Assembly: GCA_905116865.2 (NCBI GenBank)
Contig: CAJHNH020004879.1
Coordinates: forward strand, 764,281-828,280
Source of the DNA: Candidula unifasciata
Lineage: Eukaryota > Mollusca > Gastropoda > Stylommatophora > Geomitridae
Length of the DNA: 64,000 nucleotides
Direction of reading: 5' to 3'
Numbering within the stretch: the stretch's first letter is position 1; each line of letters starts with the position of its first letter. The position numbers and the translations under genes were made by a program. This document shows positions 20,870 through 31,639 of this stretch, piece by piece. The notes under the pieces were generated by a model that saw nothing but the letters and a program-made list of their open reading frames with translations, was not told the origin of the DNA and did no database searches.

Positions 20870-21262
20870 TTATTACGTGTTGAATATTTAATGTTGAATT
20901 AGGAATCGACATCGCAGTACTCAGGGCATTTCCATAACCGCTCTGTCTTAATCTTCAGCAGCCAGATGCCACTAGTAAGTGTGTGATTGTATATCCGTCT
21001 CGCCTTTCCCTGAGTGTTGAGAGCCAGCCAAATCCTCTTTTAACTCCTCGCAGCGCCATTCTACCCAGACCCTAATGATTATCAGTCCCTCCGCACTGTT
21101 TAATCGCTTCCAAAGAGCACTCACAACATCCAGCTTGTCATACATCAGTTCACCACCAAACTGTGCAGAACCGGCCAGTCTGCCTGCCTCCTCATTTCCA
21201 ATTACGCCGGCATTACTTGAGAAAATATCCTAAGGAGGCAAACTACCCGTGACCTCTGAAGT
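20870..21262 (-). repeat. LINE family F 3' end
   Basis: Matches 45.74-46.12 kb: 'gaatcgacatcgcagtactc', 'ctcctcgcagcgccattcta', 'agttcaccaccaaactgtgc', 'tcatttccaattacgccggc'. On the minus strand the last part is the decayed RNase H end. Confidence 0.85.
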
Positions 21263-21311
21263 GATTATTACGTTATGAGTAGGTTTTAGTCTCGGCCAAT
21301 GAGTTATCATT

Positions 21312-21612
21312 TTCATCTTCTTCTTCTTCGTCTTCGCGTTCACCAGCTGTACACTCTGGCGGAAAGTTCTGGTTGCTCGTCCACTACTAAACTGCAGTAC
21401 TGCTCCAGAACCTGAGTGTTGCTTGTGCATCAGTTTTACAGATCTCATTCTCTTAAATACAGACTGTTGGTTCCTTGCCTCTCCGGCAGATGCACTCCGA
21501 CTTCAAAGGAAGCTCCCCAATTAGTCGACTCTTACGACATGCTTTTGGGGAGGCAGTGGATCTATTCTTGTTTTCACCACAATGGGGTCCCCTGAACCCA
21601 CACGGGGGATCA
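21312..21612 (-). repeat. SINE A copy
   Basis: Near-consensus antisense copy. It shares the variant 'ccagctgtacactctggcgg' and 'actactaaactgcagtactg' with the copy at 62.84 kb, indicating a subfamily. Confidence 0.92.
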
Positions 21613-22102
21613 TTTTAATAACTTCGAACACAGGACCTAGTAGTTCTCGATTTAATAATCAAACCAACGTAAGCAAAACACTGATTTATTAACTAATCAT
21701 TTTTTTTCTTTTTCGTTTCTCTTTGGTGCATCTCTTAGTCAATTAACAGCGAATGGTTGTTTACCATAAGGAGTTGTCCGATTTCTCTTCCTATTGTTTG
21801 ATCGACTGTTTACCATAGCATCCTAAGACTTATAGAAAAAAAAAGTTCAGTCCGAATGGCAAACCAAAAAGGCAAATCGCAGATATCCCGTTTAACCTCT
21901 GAAGAAGTTATGATTAGGGCACCTGTAACGGCCACACCAGCCAAGTGTGAACTGATGTCCTACGCGGGGAAGGGCCGACTTCGGACTGTTTCATTGAGCA
22001 AGCATTTATTCACTACAGGTTTGCTGGACCTGTCGCAGTTTCCTAGTGCAACCATATAGATCCCATGCCGAACTGGTGATTCAGAACCTCATTAGACAGA
22101 TT

Positions 22103-22735
22103 CTTCTTCTTCTTCTTCTTCTTCTTCTTCTTCTTCTTCTTCTTCTTCTTCTTCTTCTTCTTCTTGATTCACCGGCTGTCGGTGAAGTAAAAGGTAAAGA
22201 TCCATTTTTACGCCTTTAGGCGCATCGGGCATATGGGAAGAGCACCCATATTTTTACAGACCAATCGGCACTAGGTGGGTAATGTGGTCAGCATTACACC
22301 GGCCGTCTTTACTTCCCCAGGGCATACATCCTGGTACCCATTTTAGCCTGAGTCGACCTGCGACGCCCCCCATACCATGATAAAAATCCACGCAGCCAGC
22401 AGTGGGTTTCGATCGCGGTACGTTGGAACTACGAGTCTAAGCCACGGACGCCGCACCGGCTGTAAGTTCCGGCAAAAAATCCTGGTTGTTCGTCCATTTG
22501 GACTTTGACTTTATTCCGTGTTTTTAGTAAACGTCCATTTGACTAGCCCACTTGTGTGCAGTTGGTGGTTGCTTGCCGCTCGGGCAGATGCATTCTGACT
22601 TAGAAGGAAGTTCCCAGTGAGTCGAATGTTCTTGTTCTCCCCCACAATGGGGCCCTGTAACCCACACAGGGAGGCAGTGGGTCAAATCTCACCCCTTCCT
22701 TCCCCCAGTGGAGCCCTGGTCCACACGGAGGTCAA
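22103..22735 (-). repeat. SINE A copy split by a SINE C insertion
   Basis: The TTC tail and first bases are at 22103-22179; the body resumes at 22464 ('aagttccggcaaaaaatcct') and runs to about 22735. The repeated string caccggctgt at 22170-22179 and 22454-22463 is the target-site duplication of the inserted SINE C. Confidence 0.9.
22180..22453 (-). repeat. SINE C nested in SINE A
   Basis: A complete antisense SINE C ('cgcctttaggcgcatcgggc' to 'ccacggacgccg') bounded by perfect 10-bp direct repeats caccggctgt. It closely resembles the copy at 33.2 kb, sharing 'agcagtgggtttcgatcgcg', so both belong to one young subfamily. Confidence 0.93.
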
Positions 22736-22739
22736 AACT

Positions 22740-23455
22740 ATCTCATAAAACTGGATTTATTCCAACGTCAAATCAATCTGGCCATCTAAACATGGACACA
22801 TTTATTGAGAAAATTATAACTCATCCCCACAGAATGGTACAGAGAACTGTATAATGAAAAAGGTATTAGAAAGTAAAATTGAGTCTAGCTATCATTTCGC
22901 ACTATAGGTTGAACTCGAATCACCTGATTAGTAAAAGGAGAACTAACAACCAAACCACCATGATATAAAATACACGACGCTTTTATTTTCCTCTAAAGAC
23001 ATCACTGTCTTTAACACTGCAATACCGTCAAAATACCCAGACAGATTGTTGCCAAGTTACTTTTTGTGTGTTTTTTGATTTGTTGTTTGCTGCTTTGTGT
23101 TTTAAATCTTTTGCAAGATTATAAAGAAATATTCAAAAATTGTAACCAGAATGCAACGAGTCAAAAATGGTACTAGCCACAATTTCTCGCAACAAAAATG
23201 CATGCATTACATCAATTATTTGGTGAAAATCCTGTTTCAAGGGCGTTAACTACAAAACTGTCTGATCTGAGAATTTAAAAGTTGAGGCGAAACATTAGTT
23301 AACACATTATATCACTAATTTTATCATCATCATAATCATTGTTATCATCGTCCCCAAGAGCTTTGTGGATTACCATAAATCTCTAGACTCTAGAGACATA
23401 CTGGAAACTTCACCAGCATGTATACCGTATATAATGAATGTGTCTGCACTACACC
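22740..23455. other. no recognisable feature
   Basis: AT-rich sequence without tandem structure, coherent ORF or shared repeat blocks. Confidence 0.5.
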
Positions 23456-23459
23456 TTGG

Positions 23460-24915
23460 GCATTCCGTGGTGCCTGAACACGTGGTTAGAGTCCTGAATT
23501 CCCAATCTTGAATTTCTAGTACATTTGGCTGCAGAGTCTGTTTTGTCAAGTGTGCAGTCCAAATATAATGGTCTGTTTCTTCCGTGTAAGAAGGCTGGTT
23601 GGGTGTTCAGTGTTGTGTCCTTGATGGGAAGTGTTCCAGTGGGCTCTAATGGCTGCCTTGATCTCCCCCACCCCTGCGCCCCACCCTTTCCTCATAACTG
23701 CATCTTGTATCTGGTTGTTCTCTATGACTTCTAATTTTTGCCAGGTAGTCTGCTCTTTCATTTCCGTTAATTCCGCAAGGAGCATGGATCCACTGGAGCA
23801 CAATAAGTTCCCACTAGCTGACGCATAGATCTGAGCTTGCTGAATTATAGATGCTTACGATTTCGTATTCCTGGGCTTTACTGGGCGAGCAATACAGAGC
23901 CGCGTTAGAGCAGTCGATACGAGGCTCGCTTTCAAATCCAGCTGCGACTAGTTGCAGCCATGGTCGGTGTTCGAAACCGGAGTTCACCCAGCCTCTAGGA
24001 AATGGGTACCAGAGTGACACTCTGGGGTAAATGGAGGAACGTCGCTGTAGCTACAGAGTTTACGTGCGGACAGCGACACAGGCGGACAGTTTCTTATCAG
24101 CTGTCGGTACTGGTGGCAGAGCTCTTATGTTTTATAACCGTGTGCAATGACGCTGGTTCACATCTCCCGACTTTATCTTTTTTTTTTTTTTTTGCAACTG
24201 GGTGAGCATCTGTCAGCAAAATCACTTCTGACTAATTAGTGGAGTTCTTCCCTGAAGAGAAATTGCATTCTTTTATGGCATCATTGATCCTTTGAATGTG
24301 GAGTCTTCCTCTTCCATCCTCTAATACTTCTTTGGCTGACAGATCCGTGTACACCCATATCCATATGTTTTATGGTAGTTTTATTGTAACAGTTGACAGT
24401 GATTGTCTACATTTCTAATAAAGTCTGTTCTCCTTTGGCCAGGATACTGTCTATCCTGTCTGTGGTTTGTGGGAAGGACTTCGAGTTCATGATGGGCATT
24501 CAGGAAAAGTGGGCAACTTTATCTGGAGATCTGAAACTGGAAGATTATATTGTGTGTGTAATCTGTTTGGCAGTCTGAATTAAATTAGTTCTTTTTCAAC
24601 GATAGGTCTGCAATTTAAATAATCCCTTATGCATGGGGTGTTTTTCTAGTGCAGCAAGTTTTTGGGTACTGGTGTGCATTTTTTAGATTTTGCTGTCCTG
24701 CATGGATTGTGAGCCTGACCTTGATCCCTTAGCTGCAGTTGGTGCTGTGTGTAGGCCGCCAGGCATAGCTCGAAGGTTTGGGTTTCGTACCTTTGAAATT
24801 TTCTGGAATTGTTTAAACAGGTCCACCCCCCCCCCCCCTTTTTTTTCCCCTTTAATGCTGGAAATCTGAAAGAGGTCTGACCTCCCGCCCCAAAGTGCTT
24901 TCTTTGTGTCCGCAC
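23460..24915 (-). pseudogene. non-LTR retrotransposon relic: RNase H domain, interrupted by SINE G
   Basis: Minus-strand pieces in order: about 24800-24640, a decayed linker; about 24350-24280, 'YTDLSAKEVLEDGRGRLHIQ', the first strand of RNase H with its catalytic Asp; about 24260-24200, 'SEVILLTDA', the second Asp motif; then SINE G; then about 23815-23720, 'VLQWIHAPCGINGNERADYL', the WIxxHxGxxGNExAD motif (His replaced by Pro/Cys context). Frameshifts and stops show it is dead. RNase H of this type occurs in I/Jockey/CR1-like LINEs. Confidence 0.75.
23886..24198 (+). repeat. SINE G copy nested in LINE RNase H
   Basis: tRNA-derived head ('gcgttagagcagtcgatacg', B-box-like 'ggtgttcgaaacc'), body 'aacgtcgctgtagctacaga', 'tcttatcagctg', and 3' end 'cgctggttcacatctcccga' + ctttatc(T)n. 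The only other copy (50.65 kb, opposite strand) is also inside a LINE RNase H domain. Confidence 0.88.
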
Positions 24916-24932
24916 ACCCTGGATAAGGAATA

Positions 24933-24984
<52 letters not shown>
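24933..24984. repeat. (CT)n microsatellite
   Basis: About 50 bp of pure CT. Confidence 0.97.
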
Positions 24985-24989
<5 letters not shown>

Positions 24990-25014
24990 CGTCAACTGTT
25001 ACTTGTTTCAGGCT

Positions 25015-25145
25015 CTCCTTTTCTCCAAATATGACCACAAATTAAGCTACTTCTGTCTGATGTTTGTGATAAGTTGTCTTCGCGTCTCACCTGCTGCGGA
25101 AGCACTTGCATTTCTCACACTGACTGGCCAATAACTCTGAAGGCG
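25015..25145 (-). pseudogene. non-LTR RT fragment
   Basis: 'gtgataagttgtcttcg' and its flanks match the LINE relic at about 61550 (same strand relation), where they encode the region just before the conserved FFGHV motif. Confidence 0.6.
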
Positions 25146-25149
25146 TCCG

Positions 25150-25296
25150 ATGTAAAATCCTTTAAGACCAGGAAGAATAAAGACAGATAACATCACAGAA
25201 ACTACAACAGTACGATGTGTCTATGGTCGAGGCCGCCAGAAGACTATAAAACAACTATGTATCTCTATCGAGACCAGAAGCGTTACCAGACAACGT
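25150..25296 (+). pseudogene. non-LTR RT C-terminal tail
   Basis: Reads QQYDVSMVEAARRL then SLSRPEALPDNVPRV, matching the EAAxxAxDRxxWR tail pattern. It is nearly the same as the fragment at 37.90-37.98 kb. It stops directly at the head of a SINE A. Confidence 0.65.
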
Positions 25297-25645
25297 TCCC
25301 CGTGTGTGCTCCGTTGCCCTTTTATAGGGAAAGCAAGAATAGACGCATTGCCTACCCAAAAGCGTGTCGTAAGAGCCGACTCATTGGGAGCTTCCTTCGA
25401 AGTCGGAGTGCATCTGCCTGAGAGGCAAGGAACCAGCAGTCTGCATAGAAATGAGTAAGATCTGATAAACGGATGCACACGCAACACTTAGGTTCTGGAA
25501 CAGGACTGCAGTCTAAAAGTGGATGAACAACCAAAACTTTCCGCCAGAGTTTACAGCTGGTGAGCGCAAAAAAGAAGAAAAGACAATGTGAAGAAAAAGA
25601 AAAGGAAGAAGAACAAGAAGAAGATGAAGATGATGATGATGAGGA
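25297..25645 (+). repeat. SINE A copy with GAA/GAT-rich tail
   Basis: Sense copy from 'ccccgtgtgtgctccg' to 'gagtttacagctggtgagcg', with a tail of about 70 bp of impure GAA/GAT. Confidence 0.92.
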
Positions 25646-25737
25646 GGAGGAGGTGGTAATAAAGTGGGGGGGGGGGGAGAGAGAAAAAGAAGGGGGAAAA
25701 AATAGGTTGAAGATTAAACATAACCCCATTACATTAA

Positions 25738-25978
25738 ATATCCCATGTGGGTTTCGGTCCGCAGTTTGGGGGTAAATTGAATATATGCCCCCCTCCCCCC
25801 CTCGCGAACAAGTATTTCGTAAAAGGGGACTTCAAAGTAAGCCAGATCTGTAAACGGATGTGCGGGCGAAATTCATGCCCTGAAACAAGACAGAAGTCCA
25901 GAACTGGGCGAATAACCAGAACTTTCCAAAGAAATTCACAGCCTCTGAGCGCTATTGAGAACAAGAACTCATTAAATA
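25738..25978 (+). repeat. SINE A copy with internal deletion
   Basis: 'cccatgtgggtttcggtccg' head, a poly-C break, then 'agccagatctgtaaacggat' to 'ccagaactttcc'. The 'ggaacc' central block is missing. Confidence 0.75.
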
Positions 25979-25984
25979 AACTAT

Positions 25985-26340
25985 AAGTAAAGTGTAGACA
26001 TGAAACCTCTAAAAATTAACCAACAATTTTTATTTAAAAATTATATTCACCTGCACTCTTGCTCTAAATTTGGCACACAGGTAAGCAAAACGCCAGGCCG
26101 ATAATAGGCGGAATATGTCAAAATACCATTTCTTATTACACATTAAAGACAAGTCGGCGGTCAAGGTTATATAGAACGAAACGCTAGCGAGCTGGCGCGG
26201 ACTGAGGTCGGGGGGAGCTGAGAGTCAGACTTTGAAAAAAACACAATCAGCATTAAGTGGGGGAACGGAACAAAACTTCCAGGTAACACATGCAGATAGA
26301 GGAGTTGCGAATGGGTTGGACATAACTGAAGCAGTTTATA
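25985..26340. other. no recognisable feature
   Basis: Short mixed sequence with no repeat match. Confidence 0.4.
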
Positions 26341-26345
26341 TGGAA

Positions 26346-26803
26346 GTCCGTGGCTCAGGCATTGTGAACACGCTTTGTAATTCCATAGTGCCGGGATCAA
26401 TTCTAGATGCGGGCGATTTGGAAACAGACCGCCTTGGTTGGTTTCGACAGGAGATCTGAGAACCAATCGATCAGTAGCAACAACGGCAAATCACGTGACC
26501 TAAGGTTGCCCAGTGACATCACAAACAGTCCAAACAAAATGCTAGGGAGTGGCTCCACAACGTCCTGTAATGCAATGTTTCTCAACCTTTTTACACCCGC
26601 GGCCCATTCGATTTCTCCGATTTGGGTTGTTATTACTGACATGCCAGAGGAAGTCTTTTCACACAGGCAGAAAGTCATTGAGGTTTTAATCCTACAGATT
26701 GGAAAAGAGCAACCACTTACCCTACCTCCTAACACGACTGAGCAGAACTGTCCGCTGCCCATGTGTTGAAGAACACTGCAGTTAAGGATAAGCAACTAAC
26801 TGA
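26346..26803 (+). repeat. SINE D copy (old) split by an hAT element
   Basis: Head 'gtggctcaggcattgtgaac' and 'tagtgccgggatcaatt', body 'ttggtttcgacaggagatct', and end 'acaacgtcctgtaa' are followed after the hAT insert by 'aaggataagcaactaac'. In the intact copies these read acgtcctgtaaaggatacgc continuously. Confidence 0.8.
26573..26778. mobile_element. hAT-type non-autonomous element (approximately 206 bp)
   Basis: Terminal inverted repeats caatgtttctcaacc (left) and, reverse-complemented, cagtgttcttcaaca (right), the CAGxGxTxxTCAACC type of animal hAT elements. The flanking 8-mers ctgtaatg and cagttaag are both close to the uninterrupted SINE D sequence ctgtaaag, as expected for a decayed 8-bp hAT target duplication. 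The interior has no transposase. Confidence 0.8.
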
Positions 26804-26895
26804 CTAATTTAGATGCAACGCAGTGTGGTCTCATTTACTTAGTTGTTAGCTGAAGTAAGTCGTCGATCTGGTAAGTCATGACAGACTATATCAGC

Positions 26896-27402
26896 GGGTA
26901 CATATCATGAAAATCACCCAGTCTCGTCAGGCGCGAGATTTCTCACAGGCTGTCCTATGTTGTAGGGGTGTTATGTTCTCTTATTTGCAACGTTGTGCGC
27001 GGCCGGCACGTTCTCTTTTTTCATGTTGTAAGCGGCCGGCATTGACTGACCTGACCCAGGGCTCGCCTCAAAATGTCACTAATCCCCAAACCAGTGACGG
27101 CTGCACAGGAGACAGAGAAAACAAAACTAGCTGAACAGTCACGCACGCACACACAAAAATACACACACAATCGCTCAATGTCTCCTGCCCCGAAAGAGAC
27201 CTTCACACTTTCATGTCAGACCTCACACGAATGGGAGCCGCTTTTCCGCACGCTGTGTGCAAACGGCGAAGGCGAAGAAACGCAAAGCTTAACACCCCTA
27301 CAACATAGGACAGCCCGTGGGAACGGCCACGGCATGGATCGGAGCCGGCACGAAATCTCGTGCCCGACGAGACGGGGTAATTTCCCTGATATGTACCAAA
27401 CA
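26896..27402. mobile_element. inverted-repeat DNA element (fold-back type), approximately 505 bp
   Basis: Left arm 'ggtacatatcatgaaaatca'...'cagtctcgtcaggcgcgaga'...'ggctgtcctatgttgtaggg' recurs inverted in the right arm ending 'ggtaatttccctgatatgta'. The right arm has about 30 extra bases, including a perfect short hairpin ggcacga/tcgtgcc. A GC-rich 'gcggccggca' is repeated inside. No target duplication could be fixed. The ORF of 121 codons here is not a recognised protein. Confidence 0.75.
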
Positions 27403-27409
27403 GTGAAGA

Positions 27410-27716
27410 CAAAATGCTGTCACAAACGTGATCAGTGAAAAAGTGTTTCTTTATTCCCAAATATTTCTCACAAACGTCCGCTGCATATCCTTTTACAGGA
27501 TATCGTAAACCAACGATCTGTTAGATGTTTTCGTATTTCTAGATCATTTTGAGCTGAGTTTTTTGCCAATGCCTTTGAAAAGTCGACCCTCATACTGTGG
27601 TCTAAACATGACAAAGCAGTCTGCTGTTTAATCGCCTATTCCTGAAAGAATAATGAAAACAACTTACGAAGTCGAGCCCAGGGAGACCATTATTAGGCGT
27701 TCATTCATACGTCTTA
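27410..27716. other. no recognisable feature
   Basis: Mixed sequence between two DNA elements; nothing identifiable. Confidence 0.4.
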
Positions 27717-27717
27717 A

Positions 27718-28576
27718 CCTTTGAGACGCGTTAGTCTGAGCAAAAGGGGTGTCAGGTTGTTTTCTGCTGTGTATATGTTGGTGGTACTCGTAACGTTAAT
27801 CTCCTCATGCCACGCCCATATACACGCTAGCTCACTGGTAATTGGTAGTTCTTGAACATGTTACCCTGGCACAAGTTTGCGGAGGCGTTCCGTAATACCG
27901 TTGACATCGCGTGTTGTGTATTTCAGCAGGCCAGCGCTTTTAACGCTCCAAAAACACGAAGAAACTGGCACTAACACAACCCGCCCCCCTTTTCCCCGAG
28001 AGTGCAGCAACCTATGTCACATGCATCTCTTTCTCGGAATGAAAAGGTAAATGCACGACAACACATAAAGCAAATAATAGAACGGGACACACCTGTAACC
28101 TTCAGGAAAGTCGACCAGCCCAACAAACTTGTGAATGAAAAGTGACCTACTGTGTTTTGGAAGATTTACGTGAACCTAACCGTGTTGGCGGATGTACAGG
28201 TACACGTTGTGTTTTACTCGCTGTTGTGAGCGATTGCGTATATTCTGGTATTCTCGGACTTTAAGTACGCAGTGAATTTATTTCAGCTGTCACCGTTGGC
28301 AGCCAACAAGGAGAGGAGAGTTGCTTTTCTGCCTGCCCACTACAAAATGTTAACACTTCTGAAACCACGGCACGTAGGGTGCAGTCTCTCGTGGGACGTA
28401 GGTTGAACCTGTGGCGGTTAGGGGGGGGGGGGTATTTGGGCCAGTTTTAGATACTGTGAGGTCGTTAAAGCTGGTCACATCCTGTAATATAGAGCTATTG
28501 TGATCGCCAGTCAAAAGTATCAACACAGTACAACGTGATATCCCTTTAGCTTAGACTAACGCGTCTCAAAGGAGTG
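27718..28576. mobile_element. TIR element, approximately 858 bp, superfamily unknown
   Basis: Termini cctttgagacgcgttagtct (left) and the inverse agactaacgcgtctcaaagg (right) are perfect over 20 bp and similar for another 15 (agc.aaaggg.t.tca). An internal approximately 110-bp motif ('tttaacg.c.c' ... 'aactggc') also appears inverted in the two arms. No transposase ORF is seen. The left flank has ttaa, but the right flank does not. Confidence 0.8.
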
Positions 28577-28645
28577 GATTCCAGGTCACTGTGGCTTGGA
28601 AGGCAATGAAATAGCGGACAGATTGGCCAGAAGCGGCTCCGTTGC
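28577..28645 (+). pseudogene. RNase H fragment of a non-LTR retrotransposon
   Basis: Directly after the TIR element the plus strand reads WIPGHCGLEGNEIADRLARS, a textbook C-terminal RNase H motif of LINEs. It is intact for about 22 codons only. Confidence 0.85.
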
Positions 28646-28990
28646 TAGTTCAGAAAAGGGCCCTGACCACATCTGACTTGTCAAGTATCAGTTCACCGCC
28701 CAGTAGTGAAGATCCAGCTAATCTGTCTGCCTGCTCATTTCCCACCACGCCGGCATGGCCTGGAGAAAAGATCCAAAGTATGCTCACTACCCGTGACCTT
28801 CTCAGTGAAGCTTACCACTCTGCTCGAAGCATCCCTGTCCTCACCTTCCTCAGTGTGCTTACAGAGTCTGATGCAATTATGACATGTGTACGCATCTTGC
28901 TTTCTAGCCAGCGGAAAGCTGCAGTTACCGCCTCCACCTCCATTCTCATGCTAGATGTTGTCGTATCGTATGCTAGGCTATCATGAACTA
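28646..28990 (-). pseudogene. LINE family F RNase H region, opposite strand
   Basis: On the minus strand it matches the 45.93-46.33 kb element: decayed '...PGHAGVVGNEQADRLA' and upstream residues, with 'tcatttcccaccacgccggc' in plus-strand letters. It abuts the plus-strand RNase H fragment head to head. Confidence 0.75.
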
Positions 28991-29364
28991 AAGATTTTCC
29001 ACACTGGCTTTCGCTAGAAATCCCAAAGAACTTCTCTTACCTCCCAACCCCGAACCACCTGTAAAGAAAATCAGACCGTCTTGGTGCAAATTTTCGTGAA
29101 TCAACTCTTGGACTTCCCCCTCAGTCGCACCCGTTGGCCACTCTCTGCACTCCCGTCCTAATATGATCATAACCCTAAAGAGGTCAGACTTTTCCTCTTG
29201 TACTCTTACCCACCCCTCTCTTCGCCCAATGTTCTCCGGCATACATACTTGCTTTATTGTGTCTTCTGCTTGAGCCATCCACGATTTTCCCCTTTTCAGC
29301 CTCTGACCTCTACCGGCACCCACACTTCATACACAGGATGTTCTCTGTCTGCAGCTGCTCTGAT

Positions 29365-29468
29365 TTGATTTGATTCAAGAACCGACATCACAGCACTCGG
29401 GGAATTCCCATAAGCGCCCCGTCCACATCTTCAGCAATCAACGAAGAGTTCCGATACTAATGGTTGCA
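29365..29468 (-). repeat. LINE family F 3' fragment
   Basis: 'caagaaccgacatcacagca' and 'cgaagagttccgatactaat' match the family's 3' region. Confidence 0.75.
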
Positions 29469-29624
29469 GCTGCTCTGAGGTATGACTTAGCCTGCAACAC
29501 CTTTAGCTATATGACGATGAATGATTCCTAAAGAAGATAAGCTTAAAATCAACAAATCCTTAGTTCTGAAGGATTTCAGTTGAAATACTATAGGACAGAA
29601 GTAGCTAAACTAAAAATTCATATC

Positions 29625-29745
29625 ATTATCAACAGATCGGTCTTTGCAGAACATCGCTCTCATCGCGGTCTGCCTGAAAAAAAAAACGGATTTTCGCCAG
29701 CTTTCCTGCCCTGTGAATTTTCATATACAAACAGTCACTCACGGC
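29625..29745 (-). pseudogene. non-LTR RT tail fragment
   Basis: 'tttgcagaacatcgctctca' and 'ggtctgcctgaaa' match the 9.45 kb LINE tail (LARDRxxFRQTVMRATF region). Confidence 0.7.
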
Positions 29746-29749
29746 TAGG

Positions 29750-30920
29750 GTGCTTAGACATAGGCGCTGCAACCTGGGAGCTCAAATACAATGACACCCT
29801 CCCCCCCCCCCACACACCCCCATTAAAAATGTGGCCAGCCTCAGCTCACCCCCCCCCCCCCCCCCCCCTTTTCCCGACCTCTACATTTCGACTGTAACGT
29901 TATTTTTAAGCATTTTTTTATACATTGCATATCATTTAAATATATATTCTTATACGTATTTGTATGATTCTTCTTCTTCTTGTTCTTTCGTTCGCGAGAA
30001 ATTAATTATCTAAATTTGCAATTCTGTCCCTAGTATGAATGTCACTTACTTTTGTCATTCACTCAGCGACCCACAAAGTTTGGCTTGCTCGCTTGTTTCT
30101 CTTGCATGATGAAATCAGTCTATTGCAAAGTTGAGAAACAGTTTATCAATTCAACTAAAAGCAATTAAGTTACGTAGCAAAGTAAATATCTTCGTCTACT
30201 TTTAATTCTTCTTCAACTTCATTTGCCCTTAAAAGACGACTGGTGCGTTTTTGTGGTTGCGTTATCTATCTTTCGACACAACTAACCCTAATGCATCAAA
30301 TCCTTAGTCAATAACTTTTAATGACATGCCAGTTAAGGAGAAGTGTGTTCTTTTCCCTCACAAAACAGAGTCACGAAAACCTTATAGGGAATGTACTAAA
30401 TATAATCGGTCGAAATGGACGAAGTCGCCAAGCAAAAGTACGCAATCAATCAATTATGAACATCTGGCCCTCTACTCTATACCTATCTGAGCGCATTCGG
30501 ACTTATAAATTTGTTACTGCGGTTTCGATTGACCCAAACTCGGCAAACATTGCAACTGAAATCTGTACTCTTGAAAAACTACACAATGAACACTGTTATC
30601 CGTGAGGGCTCATAATCAAATGCAATGTGGGACATTAAACTCAGTTCCCCGTGAGATCCCCACCCTCCCATGAGTGGGAGGGGGGGGGGGAGGGGGCGGG
30701 AGGGGGGGTTTTTTCAAAAAGGGGAAGGGGAAGCTCATTGTTCTATAATAAGTATGTTTACTATCTGACTAATTAGAAGTTTCCTGAAATCAGATGTTTT
30801 ACCCCAAAGGTGCAGATATCGCAGCTTGATTGTGAACCGCAAAATACAGAGTCACCAGTTTTTTTTAAAGTTTTTTTTTATAGATGAGCACGGTATATAA
30901 GGAAAGGAAATACATGCTAT
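29750..30920. other. no gene; poly-C and poly-G runs
   Basis: Contains poly-C at about 29803 and 29848-29869 and a G-rich low-complexity block at 30670-30715. The 94-codon ORF at 30321-30605 shows no recognisable domain. Confidence 0.5.
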
Positions 30921-30924
30921 TCTT

Positions 30925-31225
30925 ATTCTTTCTGCTTAGCGTTTACTAGCTATAAACTCCGGCGGAAAGTTCTGGCTGTTCGTCCACATCTAGACATTTA
31001 ATCTTGCTCCAGAACCTGAATGCTGCGTGCACATCCGTTTTACATATTTGGCCTACTTGTATGCAAACTGAGCGTTCATTGCCACTCAGAAAGATGCACT
31101 CTGACTTCGAAGAAAGCTCCAACTTAGTCTTCTCTTACGACATGCTTACTGGTGAGGCAGTGGATCTATTCTGGTCTTCCCCCACAATGGGGCCACGGAA
31201 CAGAGAATTCCAGGGAAATTTAACT
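30925..31225 (-). repeat. SINE A copy
   Basis: 'actagctataaactccggcg' and 'aaagttctggctgttcgtcc' through 'ccccacaatggggccacgga'. The tail is short and impure (ttcttattctttctgctt). Confidence 0.88.
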
Positions 31226-31392
31226 CAAAAGCTTAACCAAATGGGGAAGCAGAAAAACGGGCACAAAACAACACAAATAACGTAACGTTTCGGCCGGGCA
31301 GCCTTTGTCAAACGTGAAGTGAACTACACGGGGACAGACATGGGGGTATATAGTACTAAATTCAGTGACTTCGAATCATCGTGTATTGTGTT

Positions 31393-31403
<11 letters not shown>

Positions 31404-31491
<88 letters not shown>

Positions 31492-31512
31492 AGAGAGAGA
31501 CAGAGACAGAGA
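31404..31512. repeat. (GA)n microsatellite
   Basis: About 105 bp of GA with a few CAGA interruptions, preceded by a short (GT)n. Confidence 0.97.
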
Positions 31513-31639
31513 GGCATTCATGCACTAACCACTGTCCTCACCATTTTGTTCAACAACAGCTAACTAAGGTAAAGAAGAAACACGGGCAGATTGCTCAGCC
31601 TACATTAAAACACACACAACATTCCATCTATGTATAAAA

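Noticed and set aside
27073..27438. 121-codon ORF as a host gene
   Set aside because: It lies within the inverted-repeat DNA element, has low-complexity composition and no recognisable domain.
30321..30605. 94-codon ORF
   Set aside because: No domain, no splice context and no repeat or gene similarity that I can see; length is within chance for AT-balanced sequence.
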